In this document: positions 45,836 through 53,632 of the stretch, piece after piece
Layout of the letters: the number at the start of each line of letters is the position of its first letter
Numbering within the stretch: position 1 is the first letter of the stretch
From: Prevotellaceae bacterium
GTDB taxonomy: Bacteria; Bacteroidota; Bacteroidia; Bacteroidales; Muribaculaceae
NCBI GenBank assembly: GCA_021772015.1
Contig: JAETNS010000002.1
Coordinates: 1 to 64,000 of the forward strand
DNA length: 64,000 bases
Reading direction: 5' to 3'
Translations under genes and position numbers: made by a program
Notes under the pieces: model-generated
Database searches by the model: none
Told to the model about the DNA's origin: nothing
What the model saw: the letters and a program-made list of their open reading frames with translations, nothing else

Positions 45836-47350
45836 ATGATAAATTTCACCCCCCTTGGCAAACCGTTTTTCTCCTTGGTCTGGCAGGCTGAGCAGAAAGC
45901 GAGAGAAGATGTGGAGCGCAGCCAGAAGGCCACGCTCCGCAGGCTGGTCCGTGCGGGGCTGAAAACCGAGTACGGTCAGGAATGCATGTTTTCCCCCACG
46001 GAGCGTTATTCAACTTTCTGCCTGAAAGCGGATGTTTCCTCCTATGAGGATTTCCGCCCGTATGTGGAGAGGATGATAAGAGGGGAGCGCGACATACTTT
46101 GGCCGGGGATCTGCCGCCGTTTCGCCCAGTCTTCCGGGACATCCGGCGGAAAAAGCAAATACATCCCTCTGACTGATGCCTCTCTCAATGGTTGCCATTA
46201 CGCGGGAGCGGCTTATTCCCTTGCCTCGTATCTCCGTCATTACCCCGACAGCAAGGTTTTCGGGGGAAAAAACTTCATCCTCGGAGGCAGTTTCGCCAAT
46301 GAGATTACCGGGCTTCCGGCGGGGGTGAAGGTAGGGGATCTGTCAGCCTCGCTGATCGACCGCATAAACCCTCTGGTCAATCTCTTCCGTGTCCCTGACA
46401 AGAAGACGGCTCTTCTGGAGGATTGGCAGGAGAAGTTGCCTCGACTGGCCGAAGCGGCTGTCAAGTCTGATGTCAGGTCGATATCGGGAGTCCCCTCCTG
46501 GTTCCTGACGGTCCTGAAAAAGATACTTGAGATGACCGGCGCGGCCAATATCCATGAGGTTTGGCCTGACCTGGAGGTCTTTTTTCATGGCGGGATTGCT
46601 TTCGGCCCTTACCGCGAGCAGTACAGCCGTATAACCGCTCCCGGCAGGATGCGTTATTGGGAGAATTACAATGCCTCTGAGGGCTTTTTCGCCGTGCAGG
46701 AGAAACCCGGATCCCCGGAGATGGGGTTGCTGATGAATGCCGGCGTGTTCTACGAGTTCCTTGAGGTTGACGGGTATCCCTATCCGAAACCTGCCTGGGA
46801 GGTCGAGGCCGGAAAGGTCTACGAGCTGATCATAACCTCCTACAACGGACTGTGGCGTTACAGGATCGGAGACACGGTCAAAGTCCATTCCGTCAATCCG
46901 CTGCTGGTCACTATCGCCGGGCGCACGAAATCTTTCATCAATGCCTTCGGCGAGGAACTGATGGTCTATAACGCGGAGGCGGCTATGACCCGCGCCTTGG
47001 CGATGACCGGCGCGGAGGTAGCCGACTATACAGCGGCCCCGGTCTATGCCGGAGACCATACACGTGGCCGTCACCAATGGCTCGTTGAATTCACGAAGAT
47101 GCCGTCATGCGGCCTTGACCGGTTTGCTGACATTCTTGACCGGGAGTTGCAGAAAGAGAACTCCGACTACCAGGCCAAACGCGCCGGAGGTATTTTCCTC
47201 GACCGTCTTGAGATCATTCCGGCCCGGCAGGGGGTCTTCAACCGCTGGTTGTCTGAAACCGGGAAGCTCGGAGGCCAGCGCAAGGTGCCACGCCTTTCCA
47301 ACGACCGCCAACTGATCGACAGGCTCCTGTCGATGAATCAATCTGTCTGA
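45836..47350 (+). CDS. GH3-family (auxin-responsive-like) acyl-acid amido synthetase
   Basis: 504 residues. The nucleotide-binding motif is QSSGTSGGKSKYIPLT (about residues 99-114). Other GH3-family blocks are FFHGGIAFGPYREQY, YNASEGFFAVQEKP, LIITSYNGLWRYRIGDTVKV and INAFGEELMVYNAE. GH3 enzymes adenylate a carboxylic acid and join it to an amino acid. Bacterial members are frequent in Bacteroidetes, but their substrate is not known. The alkaline phosphatase gene follows after 5 bp. Confidence 0.9.
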   Translation: MINFTPLGKPFFSLVWQAEQKAREDVERSQKATLRRLVRAGLKTEYGQECMFSPTERYSTFCLKADVSSYEDFRPYVERMIRGERDILWPGICRRFAQSSGTSGGKSKYIPLTDASLNGCHYAGAAYSLASYLRHYPDSKVFGGKNFILGGSFANEITGLPAGVKVGDLSASLIDRINPLVNLFRVPDKKTALLEDWQEKLPRLAEAAVKSDVRSISGVPSWFLTVLKKILEMTGAANIHEVWPDLEVFFHGGIAFGPYREQYSRITAPGRMRYWENYNASEGFFAVQEKPGSPEMGLLMNAGVFYEFLEVDGYPYPKPAWEVEAGKVYELIITSYNGLWRYRIGDTVKVHSVNPLLVTIAGRTKSFINAFGEELMVYNAEAAMTRALAMTGAEVADYTAAPVYAGDHTRGRHQWLVEFTKMPSCGLDRFADILDRELQKENSDYQAKRAGGIFLDRLEIIPARQGVFNRWLSETGKLGGQRKVPRLSNDRQLIDRLLSMNQSV

Positions 47351-47355
47351 AACCA

Positions 47356-48756
47356 ATGAATATCATGAATAATATAAAGAAATTTTCTCTCTTCCTGTCG
47401 TTGATGACTGCGATATCTGTAGTCATGTCGGCGGCTCCACGCTATGTTTTTTATTTCATAGGTGACGGCATGGGGTTCAACCATGTGCTCAACGCCCAGA
47501 TATACAGTGCGGAGGTGCTCGGCAACGACTCCACCCTGACAATGCTGACCTTTCCGGTCGCGTCGCTGGCCCGCACTCACTCCGCTTCTTCCGACGTGAC
47601 AGACTCGGCGGCAGCCGGGACAGCCCTCGCTACCGGCTCCAAGACTCTGAATAACATGTTGGGGATGAGCGCCGACACTGTTGCGGTGACTTCCATAGCC
47701 AAGACTCTGTTTGACAAGGGATGGGGTGTGGGACTCGTCACCTCCGTGGCCATCGACGACGCTACTCCCGGTGCGTTCTACGCCCATGCTGCTTCCCGGT
47801 CGGAGTATATGACGATAGGTCGGCAGCTGGCCGAATCAGGCTACCAGTTCGCCGCCGGGGCCGGACTCCGCGCCGCCCGCGACAATTCGGGCAAACTGAC
47901 TCCTCTGCTTGATTATTTAGCTGAAAACAAGGTGACTGTCACCCAAGGTCGCGCCGGCCTTGACATGATGGCCGACAGGCTTCTGATCCTTAGCGATGAT
48001 ACGGTGAAGACCTGGAACATAGGCTACACTATCGACTCCATACCGGGGGCTTTGACCCTCCCCGAGATGACTGCCGCCGGAATCCGGCAGCTGGAGCGTG
48101 TCTCTCCCGACCGTTTCTTCATGATGGTGGAGGGGGGCAACATCGACCATGCCGGACATGCCAACGACGGAGGAACGATACTGCGCGAAGTTATCAATTT
48201 CGACCAGTCCCTCGCGCTGGCCTACAAGTTTTATCTCGCCCATCCCGACGAGACCCTGATTGTCGTCACCGCCGACCATGAGACAGGCGGAATGTCGATC
48301 GGAACGACCACCACCGAATATTCCGTGCGTCCGCAGGTCGCCGCCGCCCAGAAAATCTCGAAAGAGGAATTCAGCAGCTATGTGAAAAGCCTTGCCCATG
48401 ACCGCCGGATATATCATTGGCCCGACATGGAGGAATATCTCGCCGAAAACCTCGGTTTCGGATCAGCTGTCAAGTTGACGGAGGAGGAAACCGCCGAGCT
48501 TTCGAAAATGTTTGAGGAGATGATGGCCGGGCGCAACTCCGCTCCTGATCAGGAGACCTTATACGCCACCTTCGACGGCTTTTCAGCCCGCGTCTTCGAG
48601 CTGCTCAATGACAAGGCCGGTTTCGGGTTCCCGACGATCAAACATACCGGTGCGGCTGTGCCGGTCTTTGCCATCGGTGAAGGAGCCTCGATCTTCTCCG
48701 GCGTGAACGACAACACTGACATTCCCCGCAAAATCCTCTCCCTGATAGAAAAATGA
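47356..48756 (+). CDS. Alkaline phosphatase (secreted)
   Basis: 466 residues. Signal peptide (SLFLSLMTAISVVMSAA). Metal site FIGDGMG (residues 34-40), nucleophile Ser84 in VTDSAAAGTALATG, metal ligands in EGGNIDHAGHAND and TADHETGG. A periplasmic phosphomonoesterase of the PhoA superfamily. A crown-like insertion is present near residues 310-380. The stop overlaps the next start (ATGATGA), so the DUF4919 gene is translationally coupled. Confidence 0.94.
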   Translation: MNIMNNIKKFSLFLSLMTAISVVMSAAPRYVFYFIGDGMGFNHVLNAQIYSAEVLGNDSTLTMLTFPVASLARTHSASSDVTDSAAAGTALATGSKTLNNMLGMSADTVAVTSIAKTLFDKGWGVGLVTSVAIDDATPGAFYAHAASRSEYMTIGRQLAESGYQFAAGAGLRAARDNSGKLTPLLDYLAENKVTVTQGRAGLDMMADRLLILSDDTVKTWNIGYTIDSIPGALTLPEMTAAGIRQLERVSPDRFFMMVEGGNIDHAGHANDGGTILREVINFDQSLALAYKFYLAHPDETLIVVTADHETGGMSIGTTTTEYSVRPQVAAAQKISKEEFSSYVKSLAHDRRIYHWPDMEEYLAENLGFGSAVKLTEEETAELSKMFEEMMAGRNSAPDQETLYATFDGFSARVFELLNDKAGFGFPTIKHTGAAVPVFAIGEGASIFSGVNDNTDIPRKILSLIEK

Positions 48757-49403
48757 TGAGAAAAAACCTTTTTATAGCCTTTCTGCTGGTCTCTCTGCCT
48801 CTGCTTCTCCGCGCCATCGACTATCGTGCCATAGAGGTGGACGTGACCATGCACCCCGCCGAGTACAAGGCCCTGCTCGACCGCTTTATTGCCGCCGACA
48901 CGACCCTCACCACCGACGAGATGTCAACCGTTTATTACGGATTCGCATTCACTCCCTCTTATGAGCCGCGTGACTCTTTTCCGGAAATCCACGCCGCTTA
49001 CGACCGTCAGGATTTCCAGGAGGTGGCGCGTCTGATCGGTCCGGCTCTTGAGCTCAACCCCCTCTCGCTCGACCTGTCGGTCATCGCTCTGGCTGTCTAT
49101 GAGCGCGGTATCGGCCCCACTCCGGGAGCGAAAGCCCTCAATATGGCCATCCGTTCAGACATGATCGCCAACACAATCCTCCAGAGCGGGCGCGGCACAT
49201 TCGCCCAGTCCCCATTCTATGTCATCTCCGATTCTGACCGCCGCCGCATCCTCAACAACGTCATCGGTATCGGTCCGGTCATCGGCACCGACCGCGTGGG
49301 CGATGTTGAGGCCATCAAATTCACCTTCCCCGGCCATTCCCGCCAACATATCCTCTACTTCGACAACACCCTCGAAGAAAACTTCCTCAAAAACCGTAAA
49401 TAA
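48753..49403 (+). CDS. DUF4919-family secreted protein
   Basis: 216 residues. Signal peptide at 1-20 (NLFIAFLLVSLPLLLRA), then a helical TPR-like domain (IDYRAIEVDVTMHPAEYKALLDRF, MSTVYYGFAFTPSY) followed by a small beta domain ending GHSRQHILYFDNT. DUF4919 is a Bacteroidetes family of unknown role. It is coupled to the phosphatase gene. Its stop codon TAA (49401-49403) forms the first bases of a family B repeat. Confidence 0.85.
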   Translation: MMRKNLFIAFLLVSLPLLLRAIDYRAIEVDVTMHPAEYKALLDRFIAADTTLTTDEMSTVYYGFAFTPSYEPRDSFPEIHAAYDRQDFQEVARLIGPALELNPLSLDLSVIALAVYERGIGPTPGAKALNMAIRSDMIANTILQSGRGTFAQSPFYVISDSDRRRILNNVIGIGPVIGTDRVGDVEAIKFTFPGHSRQHILYFDNTLEENFLKNRK

Positions 49404-49500
49404 TTCATAATTAAGAATTCATAATTCATAATTTCCTGCCGGATGGCCAATTATGAATTATGAATTATGAATTATGAATTGCCGAATTGTGAATTATGAA
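49401..49500. repeat. Family B palindromic repeat, copy 2 (inverted relative to copy 1)
   Basis: TAATTCATAATTAAGAATTC... left arm, core TTCCTGCCGGATGGCCAA, and right arm of AATTATGAATT units to 49500. The core is the exact reverse complement of that in copy 1. The repeat supplies the stop codon of the DUF4919 gene and the ATG of the pseudokinase gene. Confidence 0.9.
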
Positions 49501-50272
49501 TCTTCCCCTGAAATGGACCGAGATCGAACACCTTCCCGAATGGGACGAGGAGTTCTATGATGTCTACACCGCCCGCAAGCATGGCAAATGGGTAATGCTC
49601 AAGACCCTCAAACCCGAGCTGCGCGATGATCAGCGTTATCGCGCGATGATCGAGAAGGAGTTTGATGTCCGCTACAACCTCTGCCATCCCAACATAGTGA
49701 TGATCAATGACTTCGAGGATATCCCCGGAGTAGGCATGTCGATAATCACCGACGATGTCTACGGCGACTCCCTCCGCAAGCTCATAGACCGCAAGGAAGT
49801 AAACGCCGCCATTCTCGACAAGATAGTCCGTCAGCTTCCCGAGGCCATCGCGTACATCCAGGAGAACCATATCCTCCATCATCCGATCCGTCCCGAGACC
49901 ATCATCTTCACTGAGAATATCCGCAATCTCAAGCTGATAGATGTCGGTTTCGACCAGCGCGAGCATCTGACCCCCACCGATGCCTCCGAAGACATCCGTA
50001 ACTATGGTCTTGTCCTACGGGCCGCCCTCGATGCTTACAAAGCTTCTTCCTCCGATGTCGCCCAACCTTCCGCGTCAGCCCTGGCGCGTTACGCCAAAGT
50101 CGCCGACCGCTGCCTCTCCGATGATCCCCGCCGCCGTTTCCGCGACATCCCCGACCTGAAGATGGCTCTTGCAGGCGACTCCAACCGCCGCCTCTACCTG
50201 ACGATCATCTGCTTCCTGGCGGCAATGGCCCTGATCCTCGGCTGGCTCTCCTGGAAAGCCCCGGCCCTCTAA
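49496..50272 (+). CDS. Membrane-anchored Ser/Thr pseudokinase
   Basis: 258 residues. The fold follows eukaryotic-like kinases: a beta-3 lysine (WVMLKTL), an alpha-C glutamate (MIEKEFDVRYNLCHPNIV), a hinge, then HHPIRPETIIF where HRDxKPxN is expected, and LIDVGF for DFG. The catalytic Asp of HRD is replaced by Pro, the Asn by Thr, and the glycine-rich loop is missing, so it is probably inactive. One C-terminal membrane helix (LYLTIICFLAAMALILGWLSW). A scaffold or sensor role is inferred. The start ATG lies in the family B repeat. Confidence 0.85.
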   Translation: MNLPLKWTEIEHLPEWDEEFYDVYTARKHGKWVMLKTLKPELRDDQRYRAMIEKEFDVRYNLCHPNIVMINDFEDIPGVGMSIITDDVYGDSLRKLIDRKEVNAAILDKIVRQLPEAIAYIQENHILHHPIRPETIIFTENIRNLKLIDVGFDQREHLTPTDASEDIRNYGLVLRAALDAYKASSSDVAQPSASALARYAKVADRCLSDDPRRRFRDIPDLKMALAGDSNRRLYLTIICFLAAMALILGWLSWKAPAL

Positions 50273-50574
50273 AAATTCAAATTCATAATTATGAATTCAT
50301 AATTGGCTGACGCGCGCTTTATTCCTCTTTCTCTTTCTCTTTTTTCTCTTTCCCCTCTATACGCTCTCCCTCTCTTTTGCGCCCTATAGGGTTTTTCCTC
50401 TCTCCTTTCTCTCTGTCCTCTTATTAACCCCTTTGGGTTCTCCCTTCTCTTTCCTGTCGAGATATATCCATAGGCGGCGTTTTGGTGTGGTGTGAGGGCG
50501 TAAGCCCGAAATATCCCCTTTTCCCGCCTCAAATCTTAGAAGCGATCCGCGCTTCCCCTTATTTCCCTTATACA
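50273..50574. repeat. Half family B element plus pyrimidine tract (intergenic)
   Basis: 302 bp without a gene. It starts with AATTCATAATTATGAATTCA (50282-50301) and TTGGCTGACGCGCGC, the same junction found at 51731 and 52494. A C/T-rich tract follows (50320-50450), then the family D element at 50481-50510. No right arm was found before the next gene. Confidence 0.75.
50481..50510 (+). repeat. Family D 30-nt leader element, copy 2
   Basis: TTTTGGTGTGGTGTGAGGGC, then GTAAGCCCGA: 28 of 30 bases identical to 27718-27747, including the GGGC-GTAA-GCCC hairpin. It lies 65 nt before the GNAT-like gene. Confidence 0.7.
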
Positions 50575-51705
50575 ATGAGCGTTGAAATCCGCGCAATAGA
50601 TCCCACAAGAAGCCAGCTCCGCGAATTCGCCAAGTTCGGCATAGACCTGTATGAAGGCAACCCCTGCTTCGTCCCCCCGTTGATCCACGACGATGTCAAC
50701 ACATTGTCCCCCAAGGTCAACCCCGCCTTCGACTTCTGCGAGGCCCAATGCTTCATGGCCTACCGCGACGGCAAGCCCGTAGGCCGCATCGCCGGCATAA
50801 TAAACCGCGCCGTCAACGACCGCACCGGTGAGAAAACCCTCCGCTTCGGATTCGTCGACTTCATCGACGACCCTGAAGTCTCCGATGCCCTTTTCGACGC
50901 ATGCGCCGACTGGGGGAGAGAGAGGGGCATGACCTCAATGCTCGGCCCGATGGGATTCACCGACATGGACCACGAGGGGATGCTCGTCGAAGGCTTTGAC
51001 GAACTGGGGACTATGGCTACCATCTACAATTACCCCTACTATCCCCTCCACATGGAGCGGATGGGCTTCAAGCCTGAAGCCGAATGGGTCGAGATGGCCA
51101 TCAAAGTCCCTGATGCCATCCCGGAGAAATATGCCCGTGTGGCGGAGATCGTCAAGACCCGCAACAATCTCCGCGTAAAGAAATACACTTCCCGCAAGAA
51201 AATCAAGGAGGAGTATGGTGTGGCCCTCTTCGAACTGATCAACGAGGCATACGACCAACTCTACGGTTACTCTCCGCTGACTCCCCGCCAGATAGAGTAT
51301 TATATCGACATGTACCTCGGTATCCTCAACCTCGACTTCGTGACAGTCGTGGTCGACAGCGACGACCGCCTTGTGGCCGTCGGTATCTCCATCCAGTCAT
51401 TCTCACGCGCTCTCCAGAAATCACGCGGACGACTTTTCCCTACCGGCTGGTACCATCTGCTTCGCGTTTTGCGCGGCAAGTCAGACATAGTCGACCTATT
51501 GCTGATAGCCGTAAAACCTGAATACCAGAACAAAGGGGTAAACGCCCTCCTCTTCGCCGACCTAATCCCCCATTACATAAAGGCCGGATTCAAGCATGCC
51601 GAGACAAACCCCGAACTTGTCGGCAACGACAAAGTCCGCGGCCAGTGGGATTACTTCGACACCCGCCTCCACAAACGCCGCCGTGCCTTCCGCCGCGCTA
51701 TATGA
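50575..51705 (+). CDS. GNAT-like acyltransferase-fold protein
   Basis: 376 residues from the ATG at 50575 (MSVEIRAIDPTRSQLREF). In-frame sequence upstream covers the family D element and is not coding. The N-terminal half (FVPPLIHDDVNTLSPKVNPAF, FMAYRDGKPVGRIAGIINRA, GFVDFIDD) resembles one GNAT lobe. The C-terminal part (LLLIAVKPEYQNKGVNALLFADLIPHY) carries the acetyl-CoA-binding-type turn. The family is common in Bacteroidetes and has no assigned substrate. Its stop codon abuts a family B repeat. Confidence 0.8.
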   Translation: MSVEIRAIDPTRSQLREFAKFGIDLYEGNPCFVPPLIHDDVNTLSPKVNPAFDFCEAQCFMAYRDGKPVGRIAGIINRAVNDRTGEKTLRFGFVDFIDDPEVSDALFDACADWGRERGMTSMLGPMGFTDMDHEGMLVEGFDELGTMATIYNYPYYPLHMERMGFKPEAEWVEMAIKVPDAIPEKYARVAEIVKTRNNLRVKKYTSRKKIKEEYGVALFELINEAYDQLYGYSPLTPRQIEYYIDMYLGILNLDFVTVVVDSDDRLVAVGISIQSFSRALQKSRGRLFPTGWYHLLRVLRGKSDIVDLLLIAVKPEYQNKGVNALLFADLIPHYIKAGFKHAETNPELVGNDKVRGQWDYFDTRLHKRRRAFRRAI

Positions 51706-51851
51706 CAATTCATAATTAAGAATTCATAATTGGCTGACGCGCGCTTTCTTTCTCTTTCTCCTCCATTAAAGAATAAGGAATATGATCTTTAAGGCCATCG
51801 GCTTGCCTTCCGGATGGCCAATTATGAATTGTGAATTATGAATTATGAATT
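51706..51851. repeat. Family B composite element, copy 3
   Basis: Left arm CAATTCATAATTAAGAATTC + ATAATTGGCTGACGCGCGC. A unique insert of about 75 bp follows, then TTCCGGATGGCCAATTATGA and right-arm units to 51851. The rnhB start codon (51838) lies within the right arm. Confidence 0.85.
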
Positions 51852-52464
51852 GAAATGTGAATTGAAAAACTGCTTGTTGCCAGGCTCCTGCGAGGCCGGT
51901 TGCGACGAAGCCGGCCGCGGGTGTCTCGCCGGCCCGGTCGTGGCCGCCGCCGTCATCCTGCCCGATGACTTCCATCACCCTTGGCTCAACGACTCCAAGC
52001 AAGTCTCCGAGGCGCGTCGCGAAGCCCTGCGCCCCATAATCGAGCGCGAGGCTGTCGCCTGGGCCGTGGCTCTCTGCTCCCCGGCGGAAATCGACAAGAT
52101 GAACATACTGCGCGCCTCCATAACGGCCATGCACCGCGCCCTCGACCAGCTCGCCATACGTCCCGGCAACATCATAGTCGACGGCAACAAATTCTATCCC
52201 TACAAGGATATCCCCTCCACAACCATTGTCAAAGGAGACAGCCTTTACGCAAACATAGCCGCCGCCTCGATCCTCGCCAAGACCCACCGCGACGAGCTTA
52301 TGCGCCGCCTCCATGAGCAATACCCCGTCTACAACTGGGCTGTCAACAAAGGCTATCCCACCGTCGACCATCGCGCCGCCATCGCCGCCAACGGCCCCTC
52401 CCCCCATCACCGCCTCTCCTTCCGCCTCCTTCCCCCGACCCAGCTGACGCTGTTCAATTCATAA
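51838..52464 (+). CDS. rnhB: Ribonuclease HII
   Basis: 208 residues. Cleaves RNA in RNA-DNA hybrids and at single ribonucleotides in DNA. The catalytic motif is [20 protein letters not shown] (DEAGRG), with VDGNKF and the [18 protein letters not shown] segment. The first 12 or so residues ([11 protein letters not shown]) are encoded by family B repeat sequence and the stop TAA is also in a family B arm. Conserved homology begins only near residue 14, so the real start could be further in, but no other ATG is available before the motif. Confidence 0.93.
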   Translation: MNYELKCELKNCLLPGSCEAGCDEAGRGCLAGPVVAAAVILPDDFHHPWLNDSKQVSEARREALRPIIEREAVAWAVALCSPAEIDKMNILRASITAMHRALDQLAIRPGNIIVDGNKFYPYKDIPSTTIVKGDSLYANIAAASILAKTHRDELMRRLHEQYPVYNWAVNKGYPTVDHRAAIAANGPSPHHRLSFRLLPPTQLTLFNS

Positions 52465-52812
52465 TTCACAATTCACAATTCATAATTCATAATTGGCTGA
52501 CGCGCGGGCATCTTCCCCTCGCAATATCCCCTACTCTTGGCCTCTCTCACCCCTCCCTTTGGCCCCTCTCGTCTTTCCCTTTGGTCTCTATCTCTCGTCC
52601 CGGCTATTTGCCGTCCTCCAAGTCCTGTGCCGGAGCGAAGCGATCGGTCCTATTCCTGTTCTCCCCGCCTGTTTTCCTCGCCTGTTTTCCCTCCCCACAA
52701 AAGCCTATAAAGAAAGAGCCAATAAAAAGCCCATAAAAAACTTGACCATCCGAGATCTTGCCCGGATGGCCAATTATGAATTATGAATTATGAATTGTGA
52801 ATTATGAATTGG
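52455..52812. repeat. Family B composite element, copy 4
   Basis: The 348-bp gap 52465-52812 is an element with left arm CAATTCATAATTCACAATTC... and GGCTGACGCGCG (to 52508), an insert of about 245 bp including a partial family C motif (GGAGCGAAGCGA near 52632), and right end GCCCGGATGGCCAATTATGA and further units to 52812. The rnhB stop codon lies in the left arm, and the mini-protein stop (52813) directly follows the right arm. Confidence 0.85.
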
Positions 52813-53139
52813 TCACAGCGTCACGCGCTTGGTCAGCGAGCCGGCACGGAGGATGAAGATACCCTTGGAGTTGAGGCGCAGGCGATGGATCCCCGCTGCC
52901 ACCGTCTCCTGGTGGATCTGCTGGCCGAGAATAGAGAACAGCTTGACCGTCACAGGCCGCTGCGACCAGATGTAGATATAGCCGTCGCGGACCACAACCT
53001 CCGTCTGCCCCTCCATCTCGAAAGACTGCACGACTGACGGCTGGGGGGAAGTGACCTCCTCCCAGGCCGGGGGCGCGGCCATCGCTGCCGCCGCGCCGAC
53101 AATCAAGGCTATCAAAAAGCCTGTCAGCCTGTTTCCCAT
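52813..53139 (-). CDS. Mini secreted protein: signal peptide plus sorting-type tail
   Basis: 108 residues. Signal peptide LTGFLIALIVGAAAAMAAPP, a spacer of about 20 residues (WEEVTSPQPSVVQSFEMEG), then a single beta domain VKLFSILGQQIHQETVAAG ... GIFILRAGSLTKRVTL. This resembles the C-terminal type IX-secretion sorting domains that usually follow long cargo. A good promoter (53271-53240, minus) supports that it is a real gene. The function is unknown. Confidence 0.7.
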   Translation of the reverse strand: MGNRLTGFLIALIVGAAAAMAAPPAWEEVTSPQPSVVQSFEMEGQTEVVVRDGYIYIWSQRPVTVKLFSILGQQIHQETVAAGIHRLRLNSKGIFILRAGSLTKRVTL

Positions 53140-53239
53140 CAGTCTGTCTATGTTTCGGTTCCGTTATATTCCCCGTCCGGCCGGATGGATTCGGTAAAAA
53201 CGGGAATCCGCCGGGAATGGCCGGGAAATTTTTGACAGG

Positions 53240-53271
53240 CAAAGTTACCAAAAGTTTAATTTTCTGGCAAA
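53240..53271 (-). promoter_or_regulatory. Promoter of the mini secreted protein
   Basis: Minus strand TTTG (53271-53268), 20 bp, TAACTTTG (53247-53240). The rest of the 493-bp gap 53140-53632 is AT-rich and holds the plus-strand -7 box TAATTTTG at 53409-53416 for the susC-like gene, implying a leader of about 210 nt. Confidence 0.65.
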
Positions 53272-53632
53272 TATTGCTCATGGCTTTATTGAGGGTATTA
53301 AAAAATATTAAACACGACAAATCGTTAGAAATCAAATAATTAACTTTTTTTAACATCCATAATGACAAGTTAGATGAAAAAAATAGATGATTTGTTAAAG
53401 CTTTTTAATAATTTTGCCGATGATTCTATTGAGTGATGTGTAGAAGCAAAGAGCCTTGAATACAGTGCCGGAAAAACAATGCCAGAATTACTCTCATACC
53501 TCCCCGGTCAGTAACGCTTATATCCAGAGACAGCTCCCAAGCCATCCCTGAGCAGCCTTGACGCGTCTATTTATGGAATCCTCTTCACGAACCGAAAGAC
53601 CTGAAAAATCATTAATTTCAAATTATCCTTAA

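Noticed and set aside
52802-53368. 188-residue minus-strand frame overlapping the mini secreted protein
   Set aside because: Starts upstream of the good promoter at 53271-53240 and lacks signal peptide or domain; the 108-residue frame has both.
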